Below are positions 34,140 through 43,518 of a stretch of 64,000 bases of DNA, in pieces. The position numbers and the translations under genes are program-made. The first letter of the stretch is position 1. Each line of letters begins with the position of its first letter. The notes below the pieces were generated by a model. That model made no database searches. It was given only the letters and a program-made list of their open reading frames with translations, and had not been told where the DNA came from. Origin of the DNA: Woeseiaceae bacterium (GTDB lineage Bacteria; Pseudomonadota; Gammaproteobacteria; Steroidobacterales; Woeseiaceae); assembly GCA_028279985.1 (NCBI GenBank), contig JANQMR010000037.1, forward strand, positions 186,001-250,000, read 5' to 3'.

Positions 34140-34441
34140 TGACCAAGCGTAAGCCGGCGAGCGTCGGCGAAATTCTGACCGAAGAGTTCATGGAACCCAT
34201 GGGGCTCACCCAGGGTGCCCTGGCCGAAGCCATGGGCGTGCAACGCAAGCACGTCAATGAGCTGTGCAACAACCGACGCAAAGTGACCGCCGCGACGGCC
34301 CTCATTCTTGCCCGGGTGTTCGGCAATAGTCCGGATTTCTGGCTCAATGTGCAGAAGCGCAGTGATCTGTGGGAGGCGATGCACTCACCCCGCGAACGCG
34401 AGCGAATCGAGCGCGCCCGGCCGCTGACTTCTGCGGCCTGA
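34139..34441 (+). CDS. higA: HigA-family antitoxin, without a toxin gene
   Basis: The product is 100 residues from ATG 34139. VGEILTEEFMEPMGLTQGAL, AMGVQRKHVNELCNNRRKVT and ALILARVFGNSPDFWLNVQ are the standard Xre-type HigA signature. HigB normally precedes it, yet only a 32-codon ORF is there, so this antitoxin is an orphan. It is divergent from the AbiEi-like gene and shares its control region. Confidence 0.85.
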   Translation: MTKRKPASVGEILTEEFMEPMGLTQGALAEAMGVQRKHVNELCNNRRKVTAATALILARVFGNSPDFWLNVQKRSDLWEAMHSPRERERIERARPLTSAA

Positions 34442-34463
34442 AGTTAAGAAATGTGCATACTGA

Positions 34464-34913
34464 CAGACACCAGCGAACTCGAGCATCGCAGAAACAAGCT
34501 TCTCGTTTACCGACAAACTTTCACAGCGTGAAGGAGAGAACTGCGAAAGGATCATCGCAGAGCTGGATGGCGCGCCTTGGGCACGGCCACTGTTGGCGCG
34601 CATCGCGAAGGCCGGAGGTGTATGGCAGAAGAACAAGGGTCTGCTTTTCGAGCTAAGGTTCGGAAACGCGCTGCATGAGAAGGGCATTGTGCCGGACTAT
34701 GAGATCGCGGGCGAATGCGACTCAACGATTGACTTCGGATTCACGCATGATGGGATGGCTTGGGCAGCGGTGAATAACGCAAGCCGAATCACCGTCGCCC
34801 CAATCTTTTTTCAGATGCCTCTCAATGCGGCGCCTGAAGTCATCTTGAATGTCCACAACCCAAAGCCGACATGCGGTATCTACCTATCCGTGAGACGTGT
34901 GCCCGATTGCTAA
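34464..34913 (+). pseudogene. Hypothetical protein without a good start codon
   Basis: The frame is open from 34464 to TAA at 34911-34913 but has no ATG; the best candidate is TTG 34593. The reading FTDKLSQREGENCERIIAEL, DGAPWARPLLARIAKAGGVW, LLFELRFGNALHEKGIVPDY, then ECDSTIDFGF looks like real protein. The Glu and Asp spacing is reminiscent of nuclease-fold proteins, but the family is not recognised. Lack of a start suggests a 5'-truncated gene. Confidence 0.4.
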
Positions 34914-34998
34914 ACTGGCCGATCTAGCGCATGTGTGACAGTGTAATTACCGGGCTTGATGCTATGTTGACTATTTTAGCCTTGCCGCGGAGATAGCT

Positions 34999-36546
34999 GT
35001 GGTAGACCGTTATGACGCTATTGCGATCGGTTCCGGGCTAGGCGGGCTGACGGCAGGGGCGCTGTATGCACATGCCGGCAAACGGGTACTGCTTCTTGAG
35101 CGGAATACCAGTTTCGGTGGTGCAGCAACGACGTATCGCCATGGCGCAATGACCGTCGAGGGCTCACTTCATGAAACCCCCGATCCGCGCCACACCCCGG
35201 ATCCGAAAGCTGCGGCGTTCGAAGCGCTCGACCTGTATGACGACATTGAGTTCGTACGCGCCCCGAACATCTACGAAGTGCGCGGTCGGGCCATTGGCCC
35301 GCCATTTGTTTTGCCCTACGGGTTCGAGGCAATTCAAGCGGCACTGACGGCGCGTTTTCCCCGTCACGAGACCAACATTCGGCGCTTTCTTCGCCATGTG
35401 CGCCGCGCGCAGAAGGCACTCGACTATCTGGGCGGCGGGCATGACGCGCTCTGGCGAATGGCTCACGCTGCCGAGTTGCCGTTGGAGCTGTGGGCGGTTA
35501 TCCGCGATTTTCGGTCAACCGTTTCAGAAGTGTTCGAGCGTTTTTTTGGCGATGATGAAGCGATCAAGATCGCGTTGGCCGCCAACGTGCACTACTACAC
35601 AGATGATCCTGATAAATTGTGGTGGCTGGTCTTTGCCCTGTCGCAAGGCGGGTATCTTGAAGGTGGCGGCAGCTTCATCAAAGGCGGTTCGCAGCGATTG
35701 AGCGACCGACTCGTCAAGGCCATTGTCGATGAGGGCGGCGTAGCGAAATCCGGATGCGAGGTTTTTTGCGTTGAGCTGGACGATACGGGCCGGGCCTCTG
35801 GCGTACGCTACCGCGCTGAAGAAACCGGGCCGGAGAAGACGGCTGAGGCGCCGGTCATCTTCGCGAACGCCGCGCCGCATGCCGTCGTCAAAATGCTGCC
35901 AGAAGAGACACGTCAAGAGTTCATGATGCCCTATCGCGAGCGGCCGCTCTCCATCTCTCTGGCCTATGCGGCCTTTGGGCTCAATCGCCCGCCATCGGAG
36001 CTCGGCATGACCCACTACGCGACCAACCTTCTCCCGGATTGGGTACGTAAGCTCTCTGACTATAAACATAGTGCGGATGTACTGGCGGAAGCGCCAGGTG
36101 ACCGAATGCCGGTTCTTGCCGTCGTTGACTACAATCGAATCGACAGTGGGATTAGAGGCGACGGGCTCTATCCGGTGAGCGCCGACTGCCTCGATCAGAT
36201 TTCGAACTGGGCGGACCTGGACCGCGAAGCCTACGACGCTCGCAAGAAGGCGTGGCTGTCGGCCATCTTGGCCTGCCTTGATCAGGAATGGCCCGGCTTC
36301 GCTGACGCAGTCTCAGAGTCGACGTTCGCGACTGCGCGGTCGATGCGAAATCACCTGAATACCCCCGATGGAGCAGTCTATGGGTTTGCGCCGCCCGCTC
36401 GCGGCAGGATGGGGTCGCCGATACACGTGGAGACGAGCGTTCCGGGCCTGTGGCTCGCCTCCGCTTTTTCGGGCGGTGGCGGTTATCCGGGCGCGATGAA
36501 TGGCGGCGCCTCCGCTGCGCGCGCGGCGCTCAAAGAAGGTACGTAG
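34999..36546 (+). CDS. Phytoene desaturase/carotenoid isomerase-like FAD oxidoreductase
   Basis: The product is 515 residues from GTG 34999. The N-terminal dinucleotide fold is AIAIGSGLGGLTAGALYAHA, followed by KRVLLLERNTSFGGAATTY. KGGSQRLSDRLVKAIVDEGG and the C-terminal LWLASAFSGGGGYPGAMNGG complete the CrtI/RetSat/CrtISO pattern. It may desaturate, isomerise or saturate a polyene or related lipid, but no carotenoid genes are nearby. It appears to be a single-gene unit. Confidence 0.8.
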   Translation: MVDRYDAIAIGSGLGGLTAGALYAHAGKRVLLLERNTSFGGAATTYRHGAMTVEGSLHETPDPRHTPDPKAAAFEALDLYDDIEFVRAPNIYEVRGRAIGPPFVLPYGFEAIQAALTARFPRHETNIRRFLRHVRRAQKALDYLGGGHDALWRMAHAAELPLELWAVIRDFRSTVSEVFERFFGDDEAIKIALAANVHYYTDDPDKLWWLVFALSQGGYLEGGGSFIKGGSQRLSDRLVKAIVDEGGVAKSGCEVFCVELDDTGRASGVRYRAEETGPEKTAEAPVIFANAAPHAVVKMLPEETRQEFMMPYRERPLSISLAYAAFGLNRPPSELGMTHYATNLLPDWVRKLSDYKHSADVLAEAPGDRMPVLAVVDYNRIDSGIRGDGLYPVSADCLDQISNWADLDREAYDARKKAWLSAILACLDQEWPGFADAVSESTFATARSMRNHLNTPDGAVYGFAPPARGRMGSPIHVETSVPGLWLASAFSGGGGYPGAMNGGASAARAALKEGT

Positions 36547-36768
36547 CCGTTGACACTCGTAGACGCTCCTTCCGCGCCGGCGTTCGAAGGGTTTTGGTTT
36601 GAAGTAACTTAGCGCGAGAGAGCTCAGTGCTTGCACGAATTGTGCTCAAGAATCGCGAACAATCTGGATCAGAATTAGATGATAACCGCTTTCAATAAGC
36701 ATGGCGAAGTATCCGGGCTAGTGTCGGAATCGTCCGGCGTCTGGCACCCCGCTCCACGATCCTTCCAT

Positions 36769-37430
36769 TCATTCGATTGAGAGGAACGGCTGGGCGGCCG
36801 CGTCCTCATAAAGCGGCGTCGCAGGAACGTCCAGGAGGCGAGTCGCCAGAAACTGATGAAAATCGACGACCACTCGCTCCATCTCGACCAGTTTACCGCC
36901 GAGCCCGAGCCTAGAGCTCATACCGCGCTGCACGCGCTCACAAATCCAACGATCCTCTTCGAAGAACGCCTCCGTAAACCCGGCATAACCCTTGTCATCG
37001 TCCAGCATCCTTTCTTTTCCGATCGTACCCGAACGTATTCGAGTGGTCGTGCTGTCGATGGGATACGCCGACAGCCAACCTAGCGATCCGTAACCCAATA
37101 CACCAACGAATGACGGCGGTATCGAGATCAGCACGTAGTTGTCGTAGATGGGATCGTACGATGCACTGAAGAGCCGGGAAAACAGCCCGTCGTCCCGTTT
37201 CGACGCACCGCCCGTGAGCGACCATTCGGAAGAACCTGCGATGTAGAACGCGTCCCTTGTCGGCGTATATTTCTCCAGCGTTTCTCGATGCACCTTGAAC
37301 AAGTGGTAGCTTTCGATCGCATTCTCGATCACGAGTTTCCAGTTCGCCTGCCACACCTCCGTTTTCCCGGCCGCAGTCGCATCGAACGTCTCCGGCGTAA
37401 ATGCACGGAGGTACTTGTCGATATCGGCCA
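36769..37430 (-). pseudogene. Rieske ring-hydroxylating oxygenase alpha subunit, 5'-truncated
   Basis: Only the C-terminal catalytic domain remains. Reading upstream of the in-frame ATG at 37356 continues the homology (LADIDKYLRAFTPETFDATA, then EVWQANWKLVIEN) up to about 37430, where it stops. The facial-triad motif ENAIESYHLFKVH is intact, as is the late Asp in EEDRWICERVQRGM. The N-terminal Rieske iron-sulfur domain (C-x-H...C-x2-H) is absent, so the product cannot function as an oxygenase. It abuts the oppositely oriented TetR fragment. Confidence 0.75.
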
Positions 37431-37439
37431 GTATGCCGA

Positions 37440-37725
37440 CCCGCGCAGCGTCAGCGTCTCCGGCGCGTTAATCACGGCGGCTAACGACCGGCCGGAGTTG
37501 GCCCGCCGCATGCGCGCCTGGACATTCGATTTCAATGACCGCATCAAACGGGAGCTCACATCGGAGTTCCCTGACAATGACGACACGACTCTCAATGCGG
37601 TCGCAACCGGCATTGCCGGGATGTTCTTCAATTCCGACGCCCTCGTATCACTGGGTGGGATGAAGCAACTCCATGATGCCTCTAAACAGGCCGCATTGTT
37701 GCTGGTCTCTGTACTGGAGGAATAG
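37440..37725 (+). pseudogene. TetR-family regulator, 5'-truncated
   Basis: The frame from about 37440 reads SVSVSGALITAANDRPELAR and RMRAWTFDFNDRIKRELTSE, then a TetR-type ligand-domain end with GIAGMFFNSDALVSLGGMK. The DNA-binding helix-turn-helix is missing; the upstream part of the open frame is antisense to the Rieske fragment. It probably once regulated another gene. The breakpoint is shared with the Rieske remnant. Confidence 0.65.
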
Positions 37726-37992
37726 CACCCCGGCATCATGTGAGTTCTTGAAAATCCTGGAATCCGTTGTTACGGCTCAATGAAGGAGATAAACGCCTCG
37801 TCGACGAATAGGTGAGGTGGCGCGATGTTGCGAAGCTCTTTGCGAAAAATGGGCTTTTCACCGACTTTTAAGTCAGGCTCTACGCCCCACTATTTATGAA
37901 AATCAGAGTATTGCGACGCCCTTACCCGACTCAATAGGAAATTGATGTATGGGGTTCATTGAACTATGCTCTGACTCATTGGGTCATAGCTG

Positions 37993-38322
37993 ATGCAGAC
38001 GCTGGTTCCCATCGGCACCTTTGAGGAGAAGGCCCGGAAGCTGCTTGGCAAGGCCGGCTTTGACAACATGCTGGAGTTTCTGGCCAGGCGCCCTAAAACC
38101 GGAGGAATTATCCAGGGTACCGGAGGATTGCGAAAGGTCCGCTTTGCGCGGCCGGGAAAAGGCAAGCGTGGAGGAACGCGTGTCATCTACTACTATCACG
38201 ACAACACCAAACCGATTCTCTTGCTGCTGATTTATGCGAAGGCCGATCAGGACGATCTTACGGATGCACAAGAAGTGCAGTTAAAGAAACACGTCGAGGC
38301 CATTATCGACGAGTTTGGCTAG
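37993..38322 (+). CDS. RelE/HigB-type toxin
   Basis: The product is 109 residues: GTGGLRKVRFARPGKGKRGG, TRVIYYYHDNTKPILLLLIY and AKADQDDLTDAQ match the HigB/RelE-like toxins that pair with NadS-type antitoxins, which cleave mRNA at ribosomes. It lies 10 bp before its antitoxin, in toxin-first order. A weak palindrome around 37965-37985 may be the autoregulatory site. Confidence 0.85.
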   Translation: MQTLVPIGTFEEKARKLLGKAGFDNMLEFLARRPKTGGIIQGTGGLRKVRFARPGKGKRGGTRVIYYYHDNTKPILLLLIYAKADQDDLTDAQEVQLKKHVEAIIDEFG

Positions 38323-38332
38323 GAGGCGAACG

Positions 38333-38626
38333 ATGGACGACAAGCTTTTCAAAGAGCTCGATGCCAATTTGAAAGAGGCGGTTCAGGTTGCCAAGGGCAC
38401 CAAGGCACCGAAGTCCGTCTATGTGGTTTTGAAACCAGCCGAGATCAAGGCCATTCGCACCAGCGTAGGCATGTCACAATCGGTATTCGCAAACACGTTT
38501 CGCCTCAGTCTCGATACTCTCAAGGGATGGGAGCAAGGCAAACGAAAGCCCGATGCGGCCGCAGCGAATTTCCTTCGCATAATCAAGGCTGACCCTGAGT
38601 TCGTTCGGAAGACTCTCGCTGCCTGA
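38333..38626 (+). CDS. NadS/HigA-like Xre antitoxin
   Basis: The product is 97 residues from ATG 38333, with AGGAGG at 38321-38326; the in-frame start at 38315 is inside the toxin gene. It has an HTH domain SVGMSQSVFANTFRLSLDTL, KGWEQGKRKPDAAAANFLRI. It neutralises the preceding toxin and probably represses the pair. Confidence 0.87.
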   Translation: MDDKLFKELDANLKEAVQVAKGTKAPKSVYVVLKPAEIKAIRTSVGMSQSVFANTFRLSLDTLKGWEQGKRKPDAAAANFLRIIKADPEFVRKTLAA

Positions 38627-38686
38627 TTGTGTTCCCTATCGGTAGTAGGCGTGTCACGACCAGATAAGCACGATCTGTATTTATTC

Positions 38687-40966
38687 TTATCGAAACTCAT
38701 ACCTGCCACGTACACCATAAGTTCGGAAAGAGGGTTCGAGGAACGTACCTCCGATATAGGCGTGCTCATAGGCATTAGTATAGAAGTTGCTGTCGAATAG
38801 GTTTTCAGCATAAACGGCAATGGAGAAACCCTCGTGTACTATGCCAGCCCGCAAATTGACGAAATCGTAACTAGGCACATACCAGGGATAAGCGCCCTCG
38901 GGTCGTAGATACGCATTCGTTTCCGCGGTGTAATTGTCGCGGTACTGCCATTCTGCCCGCACAAAACCGTCAAGGGTGGAACTGACATCGAAGCCATACT
39001 CGACATCGGCGGCAATGGTCCATTTCGGCGAACGGGGGATAGTCCGTCCATCGAATACCCGGTTCTCCCCGTCCAGGAACTGCGTTAACTCATCAAACTT
39101 CGCATCGAGATAGCCGATGCTGAGATTGGCTACGATGTTTTCTGTCAACAACGCAGTAGCGGTTAACTCCACCCCCTTCGATGTCGATTTTTCCGCGTTG
39201 TCGAGGCCATTGAAGATTACCAGATTGCCCTCGTCATCTAGCCCGCTTTCCTCGAATTCAACTTGCAGGCCGTCCCAATCCATGTAGAACAAGGCGGCAT
39301 TGAGTCTCAGCCGATTGTCGAGCAGATCGGTCTTGACGCCGATCTCATAGTTCCAGAGTGTTTCCTCATCGAACGAGTCGGAGAAGGTGGGGAAAGGAGG
39401 AACCTGAACGCCGCCTGCCTTGAATCCTTTGGAAATCGTGCCATAGAAATTGGTGTTTTCGCTCGCCTGATATCTAAAAGCCAGGCGGGGAGAAAAATCG
39501 CTGAACTTCTCATCGGCAGATACGCTATTCACCCGGGAACCGGTAAAACTAAACAGGGTGGCTGTCTGTTTGTCTTCGGTATAGCGGCCGCCCAAGGAAA
39601 TCGTCAACGCATCGGTCACACTGTAGTCCACCTGCCCGAACACGGCCCAAACATCGGCATCGCCCTCGCTATCACCCGAGCTGATTACGAAAAATTCCGG
39701 TATACCAAAGATCTCTTCGGCTCCGACGAAAGTTCTATGTCTTCTTGTCTTCTCGTCATGCGCATAGATTCCGCCAAGAGTCCATTGCAAACGGCTATCG
39801 TTAGTGTTCTGTATGCGAACCTCCTGGCTGAAGCTCTCATCCGCGTTGTTCCGAAACTCATTGAAGAAGTCCGGACTACCGCCATCGATATCGCCGTTTA
39901 TGAACAGCTCGGAACTTACATAGCCGGTAATACTCGTGATCAATAAGTCATTAGTTGTATAGTCGATTCGCAAAACGCCACTGTCGCTGTCGGTTCCTAC
40001 GTTCTGGGGATTACCGAAGTTAACCCTGTTTCGATTGTCCGGATAAAACCCGACACCGTTTGGGTCCGGATCGGCCAGCCCGTCTCCGTCCCGATCCGGG
40101 AAACTGCTGTACAACACATTGCCGGCAAAGGTAGAGAAGACACCTGATGGCACCCCTTCACGCATGCCTACGTCCTCTCGTGTGCTATACAGTGTGAAAT
40201 CCACCGTCAGATTTTCCGTAGGCGTATAACGTGCAGACAAGCGAGCATATTTGTACTCGTACTCATTGCCGCCGCCAATCTCGTTGGTATTCTCGATGTT
40301 GCCGTCTGAATCGGCGTATTTGAGGTTCGCGCGCATGGCAAAAACGTCTTCGACGACAGGGACGTTGAACACACCTTCGATGTCTTTGGTATTGAAGCGG
40401 CTATAGTCGAGCATGACGGAACCAAACAGATCGTTATCCGGCTTGTTGGTCGTAATGCTGATCCCGCCACCCATGGCACCTCGACCAAAGTAGGTAGCCT
40501 GGGGGCCGCGCAATATCTCAATACGCTCGATATCCATGATCGGTGGATTGATAGTGCTGTTGGCTACGCTAAAATCGTCGATATAGAATCCAACGGTAGC
40601 ACCGCCGGCATCATCTAAGCCGTCTGCACCTCCACTGAAGCTCGACACCCCCCGGATGCTGATCTTTTTCTTCGCTCTTGCGCCATTCGAGATGAAACCG
40701 GCATTCGGTGTCGCAGTGATATAGTCGGATACATCTTTAAACATGTATTTTTCTATTTCTTCACTCGTGAATGCGGAAATACTGATAGGGACTTCCTGCA
40801 GGCTCTGCTCCCTGCGCTGGGCCGTGACAATGACTTCTTCGATTTCTAATCCTTCTTGAGCTACCGCCAGTCCCGGAGTATTCAAAGTCCCTAAGACTAG
40901 AAATACGGCCAGAAATACGACTTTCGGCAACCATGAATGCTTTTGCTGTTTCTTCATCTTCTTCAT
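38687..40966 (-). CDS. TonB-dependent receptor, substrate unknown
   Basis: The product is 759 residues from ATG 40966, chosen because the following residues form a signal peptide (VVFLAVFLVLGTLNTPGLAV). The upstream in-frame ATG at 41077 would precede a hydrophilic stretch. It has a TonB box (EEVIVTAQRRE), a plug (about 45-160; ISIRGVSSFSGGADGLDDAG, IERIEILRGPQATYFGRGAM) and a barrel ending in GRYEFR. This IroN/FyuA-like subclass handles siderophores or other small organic ligands. It is followed upstream by desuccinylase-like genes, so an acylated amino compound is possible. Confidence 0.88.
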   Translation of the reverse strand: MKKMKKQQKHSWLPKVVFLAVFLVLGTLNTPGLAVAQEGLEIEEVIVTAQRREQSLQEVPISISAFTSEEIEKYMFKDVSDYITATPNAGFISNGARAKKKISIRGVSSFSGGADGLDDAGGATVGFYIDDFSVANSTINPPIMDIERIEILRGPQATYFGRGAMGGGISITTNKPDNDLFGSVMLDYSRFNTKDIEGVFNVPVVEDVFAMRANLKYADSDGNIENTNEIGGGNEYEYKYARLSARYTPTENLTVDFTLYSTREDVGMREGVPSGVFSTFAGNVLYSSFPDRDGDGLADPDPNGVGFYPDNRNRVNFGNPQNVGTDSDSGVLRIDYTTNDLLITSITGYVSSELFINGDIDGGSPDFFNEFRNNADESFSQEVRIQNTNDSRLQWTLGGIYAHDEKTRRHRTFVGAEEIFGIPEFFVISSGDSEGDADVWAVFGQVDYSVTDALTISLGGRYTEDKQTATLFSFTGSRVNSVSADEKFSDFSPRLAFRYQASENTNFYGTISKGFKAGGVQVPPFPTFSDSFDEETLWNYEIGVKTDLLDNRLRLNAALFYMDWDGLQVEFEESGLDDEGNLVIFNGLDNAEKSTSKGVELTATALLTENIVANLSIGYLDAKFDELTQFLDGENRVFDGRTIPRSPKWTIAADVEYGFDVSSTLDGFVRAEWQYRDNYTAETNAYLRPEGAYPWYVPSYDFVNLRAGIVHEGFSIAVYAENLFDSNFYTNAYEHAYIGGTFLEPSFRTYGVRGRYEFR

Positions 40967-41201
40967 TGAAAAGTGGTCCGAGGCAACTTTATTGTCGTCA
41001 TCAGTTTCAATTGCAACGGCGCCGCAGCCCCCATTAAGCGCCTGTGTCCCTGATGGTTTTAGATATCTGTGAGCCATCGGTGCTTCGCTTCCTTAGTAGA
41101 GTCATTTTGAGCTTTAAGTACTTTTATAAAGCTTCCGCTGCTTTAAGACTAAATCAACTAATATGCATGTTGATGCGTGTTGTACCTTTTTTGATTGCGC
41201 T

Positions 41202-41211
41202 TGTTGCAACA
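41202..41211. promoter_or_regulatory. TGTTGCAACA palindrome upstream of the receptor
   Basis: A perfect 10-bp palindrome lies in the AT-rich region before the TonB receptor. Half-sites of the same TTGCAAC kind occur at 42393-42414 before the desuccinylase genes. An ATCAAC/GTTGAT inverted pair near 41152-41173 is a second candidate site. Confidence 0.35.
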
Positions 41212-41294
41212 CTTTGCCTTTTAAAACGGCTGAAGGATGTCTAGCAAACTCGTAAGGTTTCGGGGGGTTGGTCTGTTCCTTTACTCCGGCCCCA

Positions 41295-42308
41295 TCAGAG
41301 ATTACCGATCACGAACAACATGTCGCCCGGATTTACGACACCCAGGGTGTTCACATTGGTAAGAACGCCTCGTGCCGGACACCGCAGGGTTTCCAGAAGG
41401 TCTCCTCGGATACCGAAAATCTCGCCAATGACCTGATCTTTCTCAAGCGTATCGCCTGCCCCACACTTCGCGACGAATAGCCCACCCCGACCCGCGAACA
41501 GCACGTTCCCACCGACAAGCGTCGTCGGTTCTTTCTTTCGGTGTTCCCCCGGTAACATACTTAGGAAACGCATCGCATTGAGAATGCCTTGAACCGTGAG
41601 ATCCACGAGCGACTCCTCTAACCGTCCCTCACTCCCTACCTCACAGTAGACTGCCGGTATGCCAAGGCGCATGGACTCGAGAACAGCGGATCCACTGGCT
41701 GGATAACTCGGCATCTGGGGAATACTGCCAACCGGTACCTCCCATACGTGATCGAAGCCGAAAGAGGCGGCGAATTCCCGTGTCCGCTCATTAGTCTCCT
41801 CATCGCCAGCAGGCAAGATTTCGATGTTGGACATCAGGGACTCGTGCAACTCGCCACCGTGCAGATCGATCAAGTAGTCGGAATCCTTGATGAAATTCTC
41901 AAGAACGCAGTTCGCTATCTGGTGGCTTACGGACATCCCCTGATGAGACACACTGCCCACTTCCTCGACAGCCGCTCTTTGACTGGAGAACGCAGTTCCG
42001 AAGTTCACTCCATCCAATGGCGATATATGGCCTCGCTTCATCATAAAGCCAAAGATATTCTGCACATGGACGATTGCCACAGTGCCGTTTAGATGCTCGG
42101 GGTCGATTTCTCCGGCCAGTCGGGCGGCCGTCATTACGCCATTCAATTCCATTGGATGGCAGGCTGCGGTGACCGCCAGGCGCGGCCCCTTTTTGATCCC
42201 CGAAATTACCGTGCAGGGTATTTGCACCGGGCCAAGCGCAGTCTCTCCAGCCTCGAGCTCAAACGCCTTGATTTCTCCCGGCTCAACCCTCGTATTTTCA
42301 ATTTCCAT
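41295..42308 (-). CDS. Aspartoacylase/succinylglutamate desuccinylase-family protein 1
   Basis: The product is 337 residues of the zinc-carboxypeptidase-like AstE/AspA family. Metal site: TAACHPMELNGV (His and Glu in the HPxE position) and YLIDLHGGELHESL. A C-terminal barrel-sandwich segment (GGLFVAKCGAGDTLEKDQVI, then GEIFGIRGD) follows. Such enzymes remove acyl groups from amino acids or diamines. It is leftward and divergent from a second family member. Confidence 0.82.
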   Translation of the reverse strand: MEIENTRVEPGEIKAFELEAGETALGPVQIPCTVISGIKKGPRLAVTAACHPMELNGVMTAARLAGEIDPEHLNGTVAIVHVQNIFGFMMKRGHISPLDGVNFGTAFSSQRAAVEEVGSVSHQGMSVSHQIANCVLENFIKDSDYLIDLHGGELHESLMSNIEILPAGDEETNERTREFAASFGFDHVWEVPVGSIPQMPSYPASGSAVLESMRLGIPAVYCEVGSEGRLEESLVDLTVQGILNAMRFLSMLPGEHRKKEPTTLVGGNVLFAGRGGLFVAKCGAGDTLEKDQVIGEIFGIRGDLLETLRCPARGVLTNVNTLGVVNPGDMLFVIGNL

Positions 42309-42392
42309 GACGATGACTCATCAAACTATTGAAACGACGCAAACAATCTAGCGGGATTCGGGATTTCAGGACATAACGGAGCCAGCACTTCG

Positions 42393-42500
42393 TTGTTGCA
42401 GTTATTGCAACCAATTTGACTATGAATGTAGATTGATGGGCATCGAGGAATGGTATGGTCCTCTTAATAAGAAAACCGTACCGAATAAGAAGACCATACC
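42393..42500. promoter_or_regulatory. Control region between divergent desuccinylase genes
   Basis: Two signals are visible. TTGTTGCAGTTATTGCAACC at 42393-42412 is an imperfect inverted repeat of TTGCAAC half-sites. At 42452-42466 GGTATGGTCCTCTTA is inverted at 42486-42500 (TAAGAAGACCATACC) with one mismatch, and the spacer contains AATAAGAAAACCGTACCGAA. No regulator gene is adjacent. A 19-codon ORF (42513-42572) then leads into the 42557 gene. Confidence 0.45.
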
Positions 42501-42556
42501 GACCAGCCGACCATGATCGTCAATTCGCGCTACTTCGCCTCGATGCCCGGTGTTGA

Positions 42557-43498
42557 TTGGATCGAAGCTTGACCGTCGACACCAGGATATTCACCGCCGA
42601 CCACAACGGCGAGTCCATCCGAATCCCCGTGGCCGAGATCCGGGGCCAGAGGGACGGACCCGTGCTTTCCATAATCGCCGGTATTCACGGAGCCGAATAC
42701 TGCGGCATCGAGGCCGCCATCCGACTGTCGCGAGAACTCGATTCAGACCGTCTCAGCGGTCTCGTGCGTATTGTTCCGATTGCGAACATCCCGGGGTTTC
42801 TGGGCCGTTGCGAAGTCCAGTGTCCGGTTGACGGACAGAATCTGAACCGCCTGTTTCCAGGCAGCACCGAAAAGCAGTACACAGATCATTTGGCTCACTG
42901 CCTTTACGAGCATTTTGTTCGGAATGCGGACTGCGTGCTCAACATTCACGGGGGCGATATCTTCGAGGAACTCGTCCCCTACACCGGCATCGGGCGCACG
43001 ACCGACGAAGACCTGGATGAACGCTGCCGATCGCTGGGTCGCGCCTACGGGTTGCCGTTTCTCGTGGAAACGGATGCGCTGCCGGGCGCGGTGGCCGGCG
43101 GTACTTCACTGAACCAGGCCGCTCAGGCCGATGGCATTGTTTCGATTCTCGCGGAGTCCGGCGGCCGGGGCCTGGTCGAAGAGGAGTTCGTGCAAACACA
43201 CGTTCGCGGCATGCGAAACACGCTGAAATGGCTCGAAATGCTGGAGGGCGAACTCGAATTGCCCAATGAAGTTCGGGAGACGAACACCGAGTTCTGGCGG
43301 ATTTCGAAGGAAGGTGTGTGCTATCCGGAAAAATCCATTGGCGATCAGGTCAGCGAGGGCGAACGCATCGGGGTCGTCACCGACTGGTTTGGTAAAACCT
43401 TGGAGACTCTGACAGCGCCTAGAGACGCCTGGATCATTGCAGTGGTCATCACGCCTGCCGCACGTGAGGATGCCATCGTTTATCAGGTTGCGTACTGA
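42557..43498 (+). CDS. Aspartoacylase/succinylglutamate desuccinylase-family protein 2
   Basis: The product is 313 residues from TTG 42557; TTG 42569, overlapping the stop of a short upstream ORF, is an equal choice. Metal motifs IIAGIHGAEYCGIEAAIRLS (HGxE) and CVLNIHGGDIFEEL are present, as are PVDGQNLNRLFPG and SILAESGGRGLVEEE. It is related to but clearly diverged from the 41295 product, so the two may act on different acylated compounds or form a hetero-oligomer. It lies 20 bp before the DUF819 gene. Confidence 0.8.
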   Translation: MDRSLTVDTRIFTADHNGESIRIPVAEIRGQRDGPVLSIIAGIHGAEYCGIEAAIRLSRELDSDRLSGLVRIVPIANIPGFLGRCEVQCPVDGQNLNRLFPGSTEKQYTDHLAHCLYEHFVRNADCVLNIHGGDIFEELVPYTGIGRTTDEDLDERCRSLGRAYGLPFLVETDALPGAVAGGTSLNQAAQADGIVSILAESGGRGLVEEEFVQTHVRGMRNTLKWLEMLEGELELPNEVRETNTEFWRISKEGVCYPEKSIGDQVSEGERIGVVTDWFGKTLETLTAPRDAWIIAVVITPAAREDAIVYQVAY

Positions 43499-43518
43499 GC
43501 TTTGGTGAAACCGGGCGG

